The notes beneath the pieces are model-generated. The model saw nothing but the letters and a program-made list of their open reading frames with translations, did not search any database and was not told the origin of the DNA. Below are positions 1 to 7,990 of a stretch of 39,352 nucleotides of DNA, in pieces; the first letter of the stretch is position 1, and each line of letters opens with the position of its first letter. The stretch is from NCBI GenBank assembly GCA_021323335.1, contig JAJTCN010000010.1:1-39352 (forward strand), given 5' to 3'. The stretch comes from Ramlibacter sp. (GTDB lineage Bacteria; Pseudomonadota; Gammaproteobacteria; Burkholderiales; Burkholderiaceae_C). A program made the translations under genes and the position numbers.

Positions 1-297
1 GTGGTCCCAGGCGTCGCGGTAGCGCGCCAGTTCCGCGGGAGACGCCGCGCCGCGGGCCGCGACCATGTCTTCCAGCGCGCCCAGCCATTGCCGGTAATAG
101 GCTTCGCCGGCATCTTCTCCCTCGCGCGCGGGTTCGGCGCGGATGCGGGCGGCCAGCGCCTGGGCCCACTCCGGCCAGGTGAACAAGCCGCGATCGTGCA
201 GCGCCAGCGTCATCGCGAAAGCCTGGGCCTGCCAGGGCGCGCCGAACACCGGCCCTTCCGCATCGCTCGGCAGCCCGGGCACCTGCGGGACGGTCAT
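1..297 (-). CDS. nitrile hydratase accessory (activator) protein, partial
   Basis: The 99 visible codons begin with ATG at 297 and run off the left edge, so the C-terminus is missing. The N-terminal part (VPGLPSDAEGPVFGAPWQAQ) and the following region with an FTWPEWAQALA-type segment resemble the nitrile hydratase accessory family (P14K/NhlE type), which is related to the N-terminal part of the beta subunit. Family knowledge: these proteins deliver or exchange the metal-loaded alpha subunit during nitrile hydratase maturation. The gene lies 58 bases after the beta subunit on the same strand, the usual alpha-beta-activator order for cobalt enzymes. Family assignment is firm from sequence and context. 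The exact chaperone mechanism here is inferred. Confidence 0.85.
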   Translation of the reverse strand, partial: MTVPQVPGLPSDAEGPVFGAPWQAQAFAMTLALHDRGLFTWPEWAQALAARIRAEPAREGEDAGEAYYRQWLGALEDMVAARGAASPAELARYRDAWDH

Positions 298-355
298 TCG
301 AATGCCCTCCGCGCTACGCGCTGCGGGACTATTCGCCTTGGGGCGGCCCGGCGGC

Positions 356-976
356 TCACTGCAGCCCCGGCTGCGCCTCGTCGCCCCAGAGCTCGGTGCC
401 GGCGAACACCACGGTGTAGAGCGGCTCGGGCTGTTCGCCCAGGCCCTGCGCGTGCGCATCGGCGAAGACGTGGCTGCCGTGCAGGCGCTCGACGGTGCCG
501 ACCTTGCCGCGCACGTAACCGGGCAGCCGCGTGTGGTGCGGCACGGGCTGGGCACGCGTGCGCACCCGCTGGCCGACGGTGAAGCGCGGCGCCGGGCCGG
601 TGTCGCGCAGCGTCGGCGAGCCCTTGGCCAGCGCTGGGGCGACATCGCGGGCCTGCAGCACGCGCCGCACCGGCGCGGGCGGGTGCAGCATGTGGCCCGC
701 CTGCAGCTCGTCGGCGAACACCTGGCCGCGTTCGAGCATCAGCTTCTCCAGCGCGGCCAGCCAGATGCGGTAGTAGCTCAGGCGCTGGTAGTCCGGCAGC
801 GTCTCCCGCGCGGCCCGGCTCATGTCGATGTTCCAGCTGCCGGTGGCGCCCATCGCCAGCACGATGGCCAGCGCGGCGGGCTCCCAGGCCTCGTGGAAGA
901 GCTCGCCCTCCGCCTCGGGCACGACCGCGCCGTGGCCCGGCTGGCCGCCCAGGTCCGCATGCGTGGTGTACGTCAT
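356..976 (-). CDS. nthB: nitrile hydratase beta subunit
   Basis: A 206-residue protein matching the usual length of the beta subunit of nitrile hydratase, which with alpha hydrates nitriles to amides in the cytoplasm. The N-terminus ([20 protein letters not shown]) is the typical beta start. The C-terminal half has the SH3-like pattern [10 protein letters not shown]...[13 protein letters not shown]...[13 protein letters not shown]. Its ATG overlaps the alpha stop codon in an ATGA arrangement (973-976), so the two subunits are probably translationally coupled for 1:1 synthesis. The accessory protein follows. Thiocyanate hydrolase beta/alpha subunits are relatives, but a full-length single beta ORF next to a His-rich alpha favours nitrile hydratase. 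Confidence 0.92.
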   Translation of the reverse strand: MTYTTHADLGGQPGHGAVVPEAEGELFHEAWEPAALAIVLAMGATGSWNIDMSRAARETLPDYQRLSYYRIWLAALEKLMLERGQVFADELQAGHMLHPPAPVRRVLQARDVAPALAKGSPTLRDTGPAPRFTVGQRVRTRAQPVPHHTRLPGYVRGKVGTVERLHGSHVFADAHAQGLGEQPEPLYTVVFAGTELWGDEAQPGLQ

Positions 977-1614
977 GCGGCGGCTCCCGGCGACAGCGGC
1001 AGCCCGGTGCCGATCATGGAGTCGCGCGTCACCAGCGCCGCGAGCTGCTCTTCGCTCCAGCCTTCCGTGCCCGCGGGCCGCTGGGGCAGCACCAGGTAGC
1101 GCACTTCCGCCGTCGAATCCCAGACGCGCACCTGCCGGGCTGCCGGCAACGTGACGCCGAAGTCGGCCAGCACGCCGCGCGGGTCCCGCACCGCGCGCGA
1201 GCGGTAGGGCGCGCTCTTGTACCAGGTGGGCGGCAGGCCGAGCACCGGCCAGGGGTAGCAGCTGCACAGGGTGCACACCACCATGTTGTGCACTTCCTCC
1301 GTGTTGGGGACCGCTACCAGGTGCTCGCCCTGGCGCCCGGCATAGCCCAGCGAGGCCACGGCCGCGGTCGCATCGCACATCAGCCAGTCGCGAAAGGCCG
1401 GGTCGCTCCAGGCGCGGGCGACCACGCGCGCCCCGTTGCGCGGACCCACGCGGGTCTGGTAGGTGTCGACGATCGCATCCAGCGCCGCCGGGTCGATGTA
1501 GCCCTTCTCCGCCAGCAGGGTCTGCAGCGCGCGCACCCGCAGCTCGGTGGCGTCGAGCTCGCTGTGCCCGTGGTCGTGGTGATGGTCGTGATCGTGATGC
1601 TCATGCGTGGCCAT
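973..1614 (-). CDS. nthA: nitrile hydratase alpha subunit, cobalt type
   Basis: A 213-residue catalytic subunit. The metal-binding claw is [11 protein letters not shown] with Cys114, Cys117 and Cys119. Thr in CTLCSC is the established cobalt-type signature (iron enzymes usually have CSLCSC). In active enzymes two of these cysteines are oxidised to sulfinic/sulfenic acids. Further family blocks are [21 protein letters not shown] and [15 protein letters not shown]. The first 18 residues are unusually rich in His and Asp (9 His), which may hold metal ions; this is inference. I start at the ATG at 1614; an in-frame ATG at 1623 (three more residues) is equally possible and neither has a strong ribosome site. 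It follows galE by 50 bases on the same strand and overlaps beta by four bases. Confidence 0.93.
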   Translation of the reverse strand: MATHEHHDHDHHHDHGHSELDATELRVRALQTLLAEKGYIDPAALDAIVDTYQTRVGPRNGARVVARAWSDPAFRDWLMCDATAAVASLGYAGRQGEHLVAVPNTEEVHNMVVCTLCSCYPWPVLGLPPTWYKSAPYRSRAVRDPRGVLADFGVTLPAARQVRVWDSTAEVRYLVLPQRPAGTEGWSEEQLAALVTRDSMIGTGLPLSPGAAA

Positions 1615-1664
1615 GCCTTCCATGATGCCCCAAGAGCTTTTCGCGCGCCACCGGCCCCGACTGG

Positions 1665-2669
1665 CTACCGCTTCGTCGCGGCGTACTTTCTCTCCCACTG
1701 CCACGCATGCCCGATGATCGTCTCGATGTCCGGGTACTGCGGCACCCAGCCGAGTTCGGCGCGCGCGCGTTTCGCATCGGCCACCAGCACCGGAGGGTCG
1801 CCGGCGCGCGGGGGATCGTCCCGCAAGGGAATCGGGTGGCCCGTCACCTTGCGAGCGGCTGCTATCACCTCGTTGACCGATTGGCCATTGCCGTTGCCCA
1901 GGTTGTAGACCGTCGTCGCGGCGCCGTCGCCCAGCTTCTTCAGCGCCAGCAAATGCGCCGTGCAGAGGTCCTGCACGTGGATGTAGTCGCGCACGCAAGA
2001 GCCGTCCGGCGTGGCGAACTTCGAGCCGAAGCGCGAGATGAACTCGCGCCGGCCCGACGCCACCTGCAGCACCAGCGGGATCAGGTGCGTCTCGGGCTCG
2101 TGCCGCTCGCCCAACGTGCCGTCCGGGTGCGCGCCCGCCGCATTGAAATAGCGCAGTGTGATGGAGCGCAAGCCGTAGGCCCGGCTGTAATCCGCCAGTG
2201 CCTTCTCGACGGCCAGCTTGCTGTTGCCGTAGGGATTGATCGGCTGCTGCGGATGCTGCTCGGTGATCGGCACTTCCACCGGGTTGCCGTACACCGCGGC
2301 GGTGGACGAGAAGATGAACTGCTTGACGCCGCAGGCCACCATGGTGTCCAGCAGGTTGAGCGTCTGCACGAGGTTGTTGCGCCAATACTTCGACGGCGCC
2401 GTCATCGACTCGCCGACGAGGCTGGCCGCGGCGAAGTGCATCACGCACTGGGGTCGGTAGCGCTCCAGCAGGCGGCGCATGAAGTCAATGTCGCCGATGT
2501 CGCCGGTCTCCAGCGTGGCGCCAGGCACCACCGCGTCGGCGTGGCCGGTCGCCATGTTGTCGACGACGACCGGGTGCCAGCCGGACTCGGCCAGCATGCG
2601 GACCATGTGCGAGCCGATATAGCCGGCGCCGCCGGCGACGATGACGGAGGGAAGTTCGTTCGGGGTCAT
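1665..2669 (-). CDS. galE: UDP-glucose 4-epimerase
   Basis: A 334-residue short-chain dehydrogenase-fold enzyme of normal GalE length that interconverts UDP-glucose and UDP-galactose using bound NAD, feeding surface polysaccharide or galactose metabolism. The Rossmann motif GGAGYIGSH is at residues 13-21. The catalytic set is visible: SSTAAVYG at 121-128 with Thr123, and Tyr147/Lys151 in [18 protein letters not shown] and the DYIHVQDL block are typical of GalE. It starts at ATG 2669 with no strong ribosome site. It precedes the nitrile hydratase genes on the same strand by 50 bases, so read-through transcription is possible, but no metabolic link is evident. Confidence 0.95.
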   Translation of the reverse strand: MTPNELPSVIVAGGAGYIGSHMVRMLAESGWHPVVVDNMATGHADAVVPGATLETGDIGDIDFMRRLLERYRPQCVMHFAAASLVGESMTAPSKYWRNNLVQTLNLLDTMVACGVKQFIFSSTAAVYGNPVEVPITEQHPQQPINPYGNSKLAVEKALADYSRAYGLRSITLRYFNAAGAHPDGTLGERHEPETHLIPLVLQVASGRREFISRFGSKFATPDGSCVRDYIHVQDLCTAHLLALKKLGDGAATTVYNLGNGNGQSVNEVIAAARKVTGHPIPLRDDPPRAGDPPVLVADAKRARAELGWVPQYPDIETIIGHAWQWERKYAATKR

Positions 2670-2766
2670 GGAAGTGCGGGTGCAGCTTCGAGTGTCTCAT
2701 GCAGGACTTTCCGGCGCCACGGCGCCTGCGACGACGCGGCCCAATCGGCTTGCACCGCCGTCTATC

Positions 2767-2964
2767 CTAGACCAGCGGTTTTTCCGCCGACGGCACGGGT
2801 GCGGCTTCGTCCGGCACCTTCGCCACGTCGGACGCATGATTTGCCATGGGCGTCTTCTTGCCCGGCTGCGGCGTCTTGTCGGCGCCGGGCGCGACCTCTT
2901 CCTTCTGGTGCTTCTTCTCCTGCTGCACCTTCTTGTCGTGCGCGATGTTGCGGGGGTCCGTCAT
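2767..2964 (-). CDS. small hydrophilic protein of unknown function
   Basis: A 65-residue, Lys/Glu/Gln-rich protein starting MTDPRNIAHDKKVQQEKKHQ, followed by a Pro/Ala-rich tail. It has no membrane segment, signal or cysteine. The ATG at 2964 is supported by AGGAA six to seven bases upstream, and the codon choice fits the neighbours, so I take it as real although I do not recognise a family. Composition suggests an intrinsically disordered protein. The octamer TTGTCCTA (gene strand) lies about 55 bases upstream of its start and recurs near 24.65 kb. A longer reading from upstream frames lacks a ribosome site. Confidence 0.65.
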   Translation of the reverse strand: MTDPRNIAHDKKVQQEKKHQKEEVAPGADKTPQPGKKTPMANHASDVAKVPDEAAPVPSAEKPLV

Positions 2965-3019
2965 GTCGTTTCCTGTGGAGTTGTGCCCGCATGCTCCACG
3001 CAAGCCGCCCGTCCGCGCG

Positions 3020-3027
3020 TAGGACAA
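3020..3027 (-). promoter_or_regulatory. TTGTCCTA octamer upstream of the small hydrophilic protein
   Basis: The octamer TTGTCCTA on the minus strand (TAGGACAA on plus) lies about 55 bases upstream of the start at 2964. The same octamer occurs twice at 24636-24666 upstream of another minus-strand small gene. It could be a regulator site or part of a promoter. This assignment rests only on recurrence. Confidence 0.3.
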
Positions 3028-3065
3028 GCCGAGAATCGGGGCCCGAGAAATTGTGGCCGCGGACC

Positions 3066-4289
3066 TCAGCCCGGCTTCTTCGCCATCAGGAACAGCACGG
3101 ATCCCGAGCCCGCCACCAGCGCCAGCACCGTGAAACCGACCCGGTAGTTACCGGTCGCGTCGGCGAACAGGCCGGCGATCATCGGGCCGGCCACCTGCCC
3201 CAGCGAGATGATGATCGCCGACAGGCCCAGGATCATGCCGATCGCCTGCAGTCCGAAGTAGTCGGCGCGCAGCGCCTGCATGAAGGGGCCGCGCAAGCCC
3301 CAGGCCACGCCGTGGAAGATGGCGAAGACGCCGAGCATCACCGGATGCACCGCCCAGGTCAGCGCCAGCAGGCCGATCATGTGCGCGAGCATGCAGAACG
3401 CGGCGACCCGCCGCTTGTCCCAGCGGTCGCCCCGGGCAGCGCCCAGCAGCACGCCGCAGGCCTGCGCCAGCGTCATCAGCGTGATCACGAAGCCGGCTTG
3501 GGCCAGGGTGTAGCCGAGGCCTTCCTTGATGTGCGAGATGGCGTGCACGTTCACGGCCGTCACCACCAGCAGGGCGAAGGCGTGGCCGATGCCCAGCAGC
3601 CAGAAGGCGCGCGTGCGCAGCGCCTGCGCCGCGGTGAACGAGGGCGCGCGGGCGGGCAGCGTGCCGCCCAGCGTGGGTTCGGGCGCCGGCGCGGGCGGCA
3701 GCCCATCCATGGTCTCGCCGATCTCCGCCGGGTTGCGGCGGACGAAGCGCGCGAGCGGCAGGCCCACCACCAGCGTGATGACCGCCGAGGCCATGGCCGT
3801 CATGCGCCAGCCATGCGTCTGCATCGCCCAGCCCACCACCGGCACCGCCAGTCCGCCGGCAGCCAGCCCCAGGCTGATGATGGACAGGGCCCGGGCGCGC
3901 CGCCGCTCGAACCAGTGCACCAGCGCCACCGAGAACGGGAAGTAACCCGAAAGGCTGGCCCCCACCGACACGATGACCACGGCGACGTAGAAGCCGCCCA
4001 GCGAATCGATCTGGCTGAGGAAGAGGAAGCCGAAGGCCAGCAGCAGGATGCCGGCGTGCACCAGCACGCGGGGGCCGAAGCGGTCCACCAGCCAGCCGAG
4101 CGCGGGGCCGAGCAGGGCGCCCTCGAGCGACTGCAGCGCGGCGCCGCCGGCCAGCGCCGTCTTGCTCCAGCCGCGCTCCTCCGACAGCACCGCGACATAG
4201 GCCCCGAAGGCCTGCACGAGCATGGCGGAGTGGAGGAACTGGATCCCGGCGCCCGCCGCGGCGATGCGCCAGCCGTGGAAGATTTTCAA
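3066..4289 (-). CDS. MFS transporter (monocarboxylate/oxalate-formate antiporter-like)
   Basis: About 407 residues with twelve likely membrane helices and the start KIFHGWRIAAAGAGIQFLHS, typical of MFS carriers related to oxalate/formate and monocarboxylate transporters. The loop between helices 2 and 3 has LGWLVDRFGPRVLV, the MFS A-motif, and the central cytoplasmic linker is rich in Pro and Ala (PPAPAPEPTLGG). No ATG or GTG fits the N-terminus. The TTG at 4289 gives a correct start relative to the first helix, but its ribosome site is weak, so the start is provisional. It is divergent from the alpha/beta hydrolase-Bug-kinase unit across a dyad-containing 120-base region. The substrate, probably an organic acid, cannot be read from sequence. 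Confidence 0.88.
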   Translation of the reverse strand: MKIFHGWRIAAAGAGIQFLHSAMLVQAFGAYVAVLSEERGWSKTALAGGAALQSLEGALLGPALGWLVDRFGPRVLVHAGILLLAFGFLFLSQIDSLGGFYVAVVIVSVGASLSGYFPFSVALVHWFERRRARALSIISLGLAAGGLAVPVVGWAMQTHGWRMTAMASAVITLVVGLPLARFVRRNPAEIGETMDGLPPAPAPEPTLGGTLPARAPSFTAAQALRTRAFWLLGIGHAFALLVVTAVNVHAISHIKEGLGYTLAQAGFVITLMTLAQACGVLLGAARGDRWDKRRVAAFCMLAHMIGLLALTWAVHPVMLGVFAIFHGVAWGLRGPFMQALRADYFGLQAIGMILGLSAIIISLGQVAGPMIAGLFADATGNYRVGFTVLALVAGSGSVLFLMAKKPG

Positions 4290-4321
4290 GGCGTGCTGCG
4301 TGAATGCGCAGGCAGTGTATC

Positions 4322-4340
4322 TGCCCGGGGGACCCGGGCA
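4322..4340. promoter_or_regulatory. perfect dyad in divergent intergenic region
   Basis: TGCCCGGG and CCCGGGCA form perfect 8-base arms with a 3-base spacer between the divergent MFS and hydrolase genes. An overlapping alternative pairing (GGGGGA with TCCCCC, to about 4347) is also possible. The position suits an operator shared by both genes, though GC-rich palindromes also arise by chance at this base composition. Confidence 0.35.
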
Positions 4341-4409
4341 ATCCCCCGCTTGGCACGCCGTCAGCGCGCGTACAGAATGGCCCGCGCCGACAACATGGAG
4401 AACAGGCCG

Positions 4410-5324
4410 ATGACCGAAGTGAAGTGGACCGGTGGCGAGGAGCACTGGACGACCAAGGGCGACATCCGGCTGTTCCTCTGGAACAAGAAGCCGGTGGCGG
4501 GCGTTCCGCGCAAGGGCACGATCTTCTTCGTGCATGGCTCGTCGATGGCCTCGCAGCCCACCTTCGACCTGCAGGTGCCGGGCCGGCCGTTCTCGTCGGC
4601 CATGGACTGGTTCGCGCAGCAGGGCTTCGACACCTGGACGATGGATAACGAGGGCTATGGCCGCTCGGACAAGCACCGGCCGATCAACTCCGACATCGGC
4701 AACGGCGCCGACGACCTGGCCGCCGGCAGCGAATACGTCCTGAAGGCCAGCGGGGCGAAGAGCCTGCTGATGTACGGGATCTCCTCGGGCGCCTTGAAGG
4801 CGGCGCTGTTCGCGCAGCGCCATCCGGAGCGCGTGGCCAGGCTGGCGCTCGACGCGTTCGTCTGGACGGGCGAGGGCAGCCCGACGCTGGAGCAGCGCAA
4901 GAAGAAGCTGGCCGAGTTCCAGGCGAAGACGCGGCGGCCGATCGACCGCGCCTTCGTGCACAGCATCTTCAACCGCGACCATCCGGGCACCGCCGACGAG
5001 GCGACCATCGAGGCTTTCGCCGACGCCATCCTGACGCTGGACTCGTCGATGCCCACCGGCACCTACGTCGACATGTGCTCGAAGCTGCCACTGGTGGACC
5101 CGGCGAAGATCCAGGCGCCGACGATCGTGCTGCGCGGCGAATACGACGGCATCGCGAGCATCGAGGACCTGCTGGCCTTCTTCCAGCGGCTGCCGAACAT
5201 GCAGAAGCAGTTCAGCGTGATGGCCGGCATCTCGCACGCCAGCTTCCAGCAGAAGAACTACATGATGGTCTACGACATCCTGCACGCGTTCTTCACGCTG
5301 CGCGATCCGCTCTACAAGGGGTGA
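4410..5324 (+). CDS. alpha/beta-fold hydrolase
   Basis: A 304-residue cytoplasmic alpha/beta hydrolase. The oxyanion-hole region is FFVHGSSM (about 39-46). The nucleophile elbow GISSG puts Ser125 in GxSxG form. Candidate acid and base are Asp246 (LRGEYDG) and His276 (GISHAS), in the right order and spacing for the triad. I chose ATG 4410, which has GGAG nine bases upstream; ATG 4395 would add five residues. The Bug binding protein starts four bases after its stop and a histidine kinase follows, so the three are probably one transcript. A plausible role is hydrolysis of an ester or amide whose acid product the Bug protein binds, but the substrate is not readable. Confidence 0.88.
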   Translation: MTEVKWTGGEEHWTTKGDIRLFLWNKKPVAGVPRKGTIFFVHGSSMASQPTFDLQVPGRPFSSAMDWFAQQGFDTWTMDNEGYGRSDKHRPINSDIGNGADDLAAGSEYVLKASGAKSLLMYGISSGALKAALFAQRHPERVARLALDAFVWTGEGSPTLEQRKKKLAEFQAKTRRPIDRAFVHSIFNRDHPGTADEATIEAFADAILTLDSSMPTGTYVDMCSKLPLVDPAKIQAPTIVLRGEYDGIASIEDLLAFFQRLPNMQKQFSVMAGISHASFQQKNYMMVYDILHAFFTLRDPLYKG

Positions 5325-5328
5325 TCCC

Positions 5329-6300
5329 ATGCTGCAAGCCCTTCGTGTCCTCGGCTTGGCGGCGGTGCTGGCAGGCGCCGGCGCGGCGGCCGTCGCGCAG
5401 CAGGCCTGGCCCAACCGGCCGGTCCGGCTGGTCGTCCCATTCGCGCCCGGCGGCTTCACCGACGTCGTCGCGCGCATCCTGGGACAGAAGCTGACGGTCG
5501 CGCTCGGCCAGCAGTTCATCGTCGAGAACAAGCCGGGGGCGGGCTCGTCGATCGGGTCGGACCTGGTGGCCAAGGCGGCGCCCGATGGCTACACGCTGCT
5601 GATGGTGTCCAGCACGCACGTGATCAGCCCCTGGATCTACAAGAGCCTGCCCTACGACCCGCTCAAGAGCTTCACCGTCGTCGGCAAGCTGGTGGACTCG
5701 CCCTACGTGCTGCTGGTGCACCCCAAGGTGCCCGCGAAGAACGTGCAGGAGTTCATCGCCGCGGCCAAGGCCAACCCGGGGACCTTGCACTACGCATCGT
5801 CGGGCAACGGCAGCGCGCAGCACCTCATGGGCGGCCTGTTCGTGGCGCAGACCGGCGCGCCGCTGAAGCACGTGCCGTACCGCGGCAGTTCCGGCGCGGC
5901 GACCGACCTGGTCGCGGGCGTCGTCGAAAGCAGCTTCGCCGGCGTGCCGAACGCGCTGGCACAGGTGCCGCAGGGCCGGTTGCGCGCGCTGGCCGTCACC
6001 ACCTCCCGGCGCGCCCCGCAATTGCCGGACGTGCCGACCATGCAGGAGGCCGGCGTGCCGGGCTACGACGCCTCGGTGTGGCTGGCCTTGCTGGCGCCGG
6101 CGGGCACGCCGCCAGACATCGTTCAGCGCCTGAACGGCGAGATCGCGGCGCTGATGCAGTCGCCCGAGACGCGCAAGGCGCTGTTCGACGCGGGCGTGGA
6201 GCCGACGCCGTCGACGCCGGAGGAAATGACGGCCTACATGGCGCAGGAACTGGTGCGCTGGGGCAAGGTGGTGAAGGACGCCAACATCAAGATCGAATGA
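5329..6300 (+). CDS. Bug-family tripartite tricarboxylate transporter substrate-binding protein
   Basis: A 323-residue secreted protein with a hydrophobic signal peptide of about 23 residues ending near VAQQ. Family blocks are visible: WPNRPVRLVVPFAPGGFTD, VENKPGAGSSIGSD, DGYTLLMVSSTH, and HVPYRGSSGAATDLVAGVV with PTMQEAGVPGYD later. Bug proteins bind organic acids or small polar compounds in the periplasm. Most copies in Burkholderiales are orphans without TctA/TctB membrane partners, as here. It sits four bases after the hydrolase and ten before a histidine kinase, so ligand supply or sensing for that kinase is a possible job, but the kinase has no membrane segment and direct contact is unlikely. 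Confidence 0.93.
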   Translation: MLQALRVLGLAAVLAGAGAAAVAQQAWPNRPVRLVVPFAPGGFTDVVARILGQKLTVALGQQFIVENKPGAGSSIGSDLVAKAAPDGYTLLMVSSTHVISPWIYKSLPYDPLKSFTVVGKLVDSPYVLLVHPKVPAKNVQEFIAAAKANPGTLHYASSGNGSAQHLMGGLFVAQTGAPLKHVPYRGSSGAATDLVAGVVESSFAGVPNALAQVPQGRLRALAVTTSRRAPQLPDVPTMQEAGVPGYDASVWLALLAPAGTPPDIVQRLNGEIAALMQSPETRKALFDAGVEPTPSTPEEMTAYMAQELVRWGKVVKDANIKIE

Positions 6301-6310
6301 GAAAGCTGCC

Positions 6311-7792
6311 GTGCTGAGCGGAACCAGCCTGTCCGCCGATCCCGGCCTCGTGGCGAAAGCCATCGCGGAGGCCACCGACGACGTCATCTTCGCCAAGGGC
6401 CTGGACCGCCGCTACCAGTTCGCCAACCCCGCGATGCTGGCGGCGGTGGGTTGCACGCGCGATCAGGTGATCGGCCATGCCGATGCCGATTTCCTGCGCG
6501 ACCCGGCCGCCGTGGCGCGCCTGGTCGAGATCGACCGCCGCGTGCTCGCCGACGGCGAGACGGTCGAGACCGAGCAGCCCCTGCGCATGCCCGACGGCAG
6601 CGTGCGCTACTGGTTGACGCGCAAGATGCCGCTGCGCGACCCGCAGGGCCGGCTGATCGGCCTGCTCGGGATCGCCCGCGACATCACGGCGCGCAAGCTG
6701 GCGGACAAGCAGAACGACGCCGGCCGCCTGAAGCTCGAGATGGCGGTCCAGGCCGCCGGCCTGGTGATGGCGGAGATCGACTACCGCAGCAACCAGAACC
6801 ACATCTCGGCGGAGCTGGCGCGGCTGCTCGAATTGGGCGACGGCGAGATGACCGTCCCGCGCCAGGCGATCTTCGACCGCATCCACCGGGCCGACATCGA
6901 CCGCTACCTCGCCGGCATCCGCGCCGCGATGGACCCGGCCGGCAGCGGCCACCTCGCCATCGACGTGCGCGCCCAGCTGCCCAGCGGCACGGTGCGCTGG
7001 CTGCACATCGTGCTGCAGGTCACGTTCAGCCTGGTCGACGGCGAGCTGAAACCCGATCGCGGCATCTGCGCGGCGCGCGAGGTGACCGCCGAACGCGAGG
7101 CCGACCGCCGCAAGGACGAATTCATCGCCACGCTGGCCCACGAGTTGCGCAACCCGCTGGCGCCGATCCGCACCGGCCTGGAGATCCTGCGGCGCGTGGG
7201 CGACCTGCCGCCGGCCGCGGCGCGCACGCGCGAGATGATGGAGCGCCAGCTCAACCACATGGTGCGGCTGGTCGACGACCTGCTCGACGTGTCGCGCATC
7301 AGCCGCGGCAAGCTGGACCTGCGGGTGGCGCCGGTCTCGGTGGCGCAGGTGGTGGAGCACGCGCTGGAAACCAGCCAGCCCGGACTGGAGGCCGCCGGCC
7401 ACGCGCTGGAGGTGCAGTTGCCCGCGCAACCGGTGCTGGTGAGCGGCGACCTGACGCGGCTGGCGCAGGTGGTCAGCAACCTGGTGAACAACGCCGTCAA
7501 GTACACGCCGCGCGGCGGCCGCATCCTGGTGTCGGCGGGCGTGGACGGCGCCGACGCGCTGGTGGCGGTGCGGGACGACGGCGCGGGCATCCCGCCGGGG
7601 CTGCTGCCGCATGTGTTCGACCTGTTCGCGCAAGGTGACAGGGCGCGCGAGCAGGGGCAGGGCGGCCTGGGCATCGGACTGTGGCTGGTGAAGAGCCTGG
7701 TGGAGATGCACGGCGGCCGCATCGAGGCCAGCAGCGCCGGCCCGGACCGGGGCAGCACCTTCACCGTGCGGCTGCCGCTGTTGCGCGCCTGA
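6311..7792 (+). CDS. soluble PAS-PAS sensor histidine kinase
   Basis: A 493-residue protein starting with GTG at 6311. The first PAS domain is about residues 12-130, with the PAC end GLLGIARDITARKLAD. A second PAS-like region spans about 140-265. The dimerisation/phosphoacceptor box is LAHELRNPLAP with His277. The ATPase domain is complete: N box NLVNNAVKY (Asn390-Tyr398), G1 DDGAGIP (422-428) and G2 GGLGIGLWLVKS (451-462). No membrane helix is visible, so it senses a cytoplasmic signal. There is no receiver domain and no response regulator gene nearby, making it an orphan kinase. It lies ten bases after the Bug protein gene, probably in one operon with it and the hydrolase. The signal and partner are unknown. 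Confidence 0.92.
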   Translation: MLSGTSLSADPGLVAKAIAEATDDVIFAKGLDRRYQFANPAMLAAVGCTRDQVIGHADADFLRDPAAVARLVEIDRRVLADGETVETEQPLRMPDGSVRYWLTRKMPLRDPQGRLIGLLGIARDITARKLADKQNDAGRLKLEMAVQAAGLVMAEIDYRSNQNHISAELARLLELGDGEMTVPRQAIFDRIHRADIDRYLAGIRAAMDPAGSGHLAIDVRAQLPSGTVRWLHIVLQVTFSLVDGELKPDRGICAAREVTAEREADRRKDEFIATLAHELRNPLAPIRTGLEILRRVGDLPPAAARTREMMERQLNHMVRLVDDLLDVSRISRGKLDLRVAPVSVAQVVEHALETSQPGLEAAGHALEVQLPAQPVLVSGDLTRLAQVVSNLVNNAVKYTPRGGRILVSAGVDGADALVAVRDDGAGIPPGLLPHVFDLFAQGDRAREQGQGGLGIGLWLVKSLVEMHGGRIEASSAGPDRGSTFTVRLPLLRA

Positions 7793-7820
7793 GGCGCCCG
7801 CCTGGAATCGGGTACCGGAT

Positions 7821-7923
7821 GCAAAAGTCGCAAAAGCTCCGCACGCAAAAGACGCAAAAGGACATCCAGAAAAGGGCTTGGTTCCCTTTTGCGACTTTTG
7901 CGTAACTTTTGCGCCTTTTGCGT
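7821..7923. repeat. inverted array of GCAAAAG heptamers between convergent genes
   Basis: Four copies of GCAAAAG (7821-7860) face four copies of CTTTTGC (7886-7921). The inner parts pair as a 17-base arm with one mismatch (7844-7860 with 7886-7902). Alternatively a small hairpin with arms AAAAGGG (7870-7876) and CCCTTTT (7884-7890) forms in the centre. It fills most of the 198-base gap between the convergent kinase and AraC genes. A role as a two-way transcription end is plausible. Regular 9-base spacing of the heptamers suggests a repeat element rather than a simple terminator. The rest of the gap holds nothing recognisable. Confidence 0.75.
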
Positions 7924-7990
7924 CCGGCTGTTGGGTTTGGTCCCCGACGGATTCCACGGCGGCTGAGGCGCCCCTCCCCGCGTGCTGCGA

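Noticed and set aside
1707-4409. A long plus-strand open frame reading into the alpha/beta hydrolase
   Set aside because: It covers galE and the MFS gene on the other strand and its translation is low-complexity Arg/His/Gln-rich. The real hydrolase starts at 4410 after a ribosome site.
4290-5573. N-terminal extension of the MFS frame across the divergent region and the hydrolase
   Set aside because: The extension overlaps the clear hydrolase gene on the other strand and has no membrane or domain features.
7821-7923. CRISPR-like repeat array
   Set aside because: The units are only 7 bases with 2-8-base spacing and occur in both orientations, which does not fit repeats and spacers of a CRISPR array.
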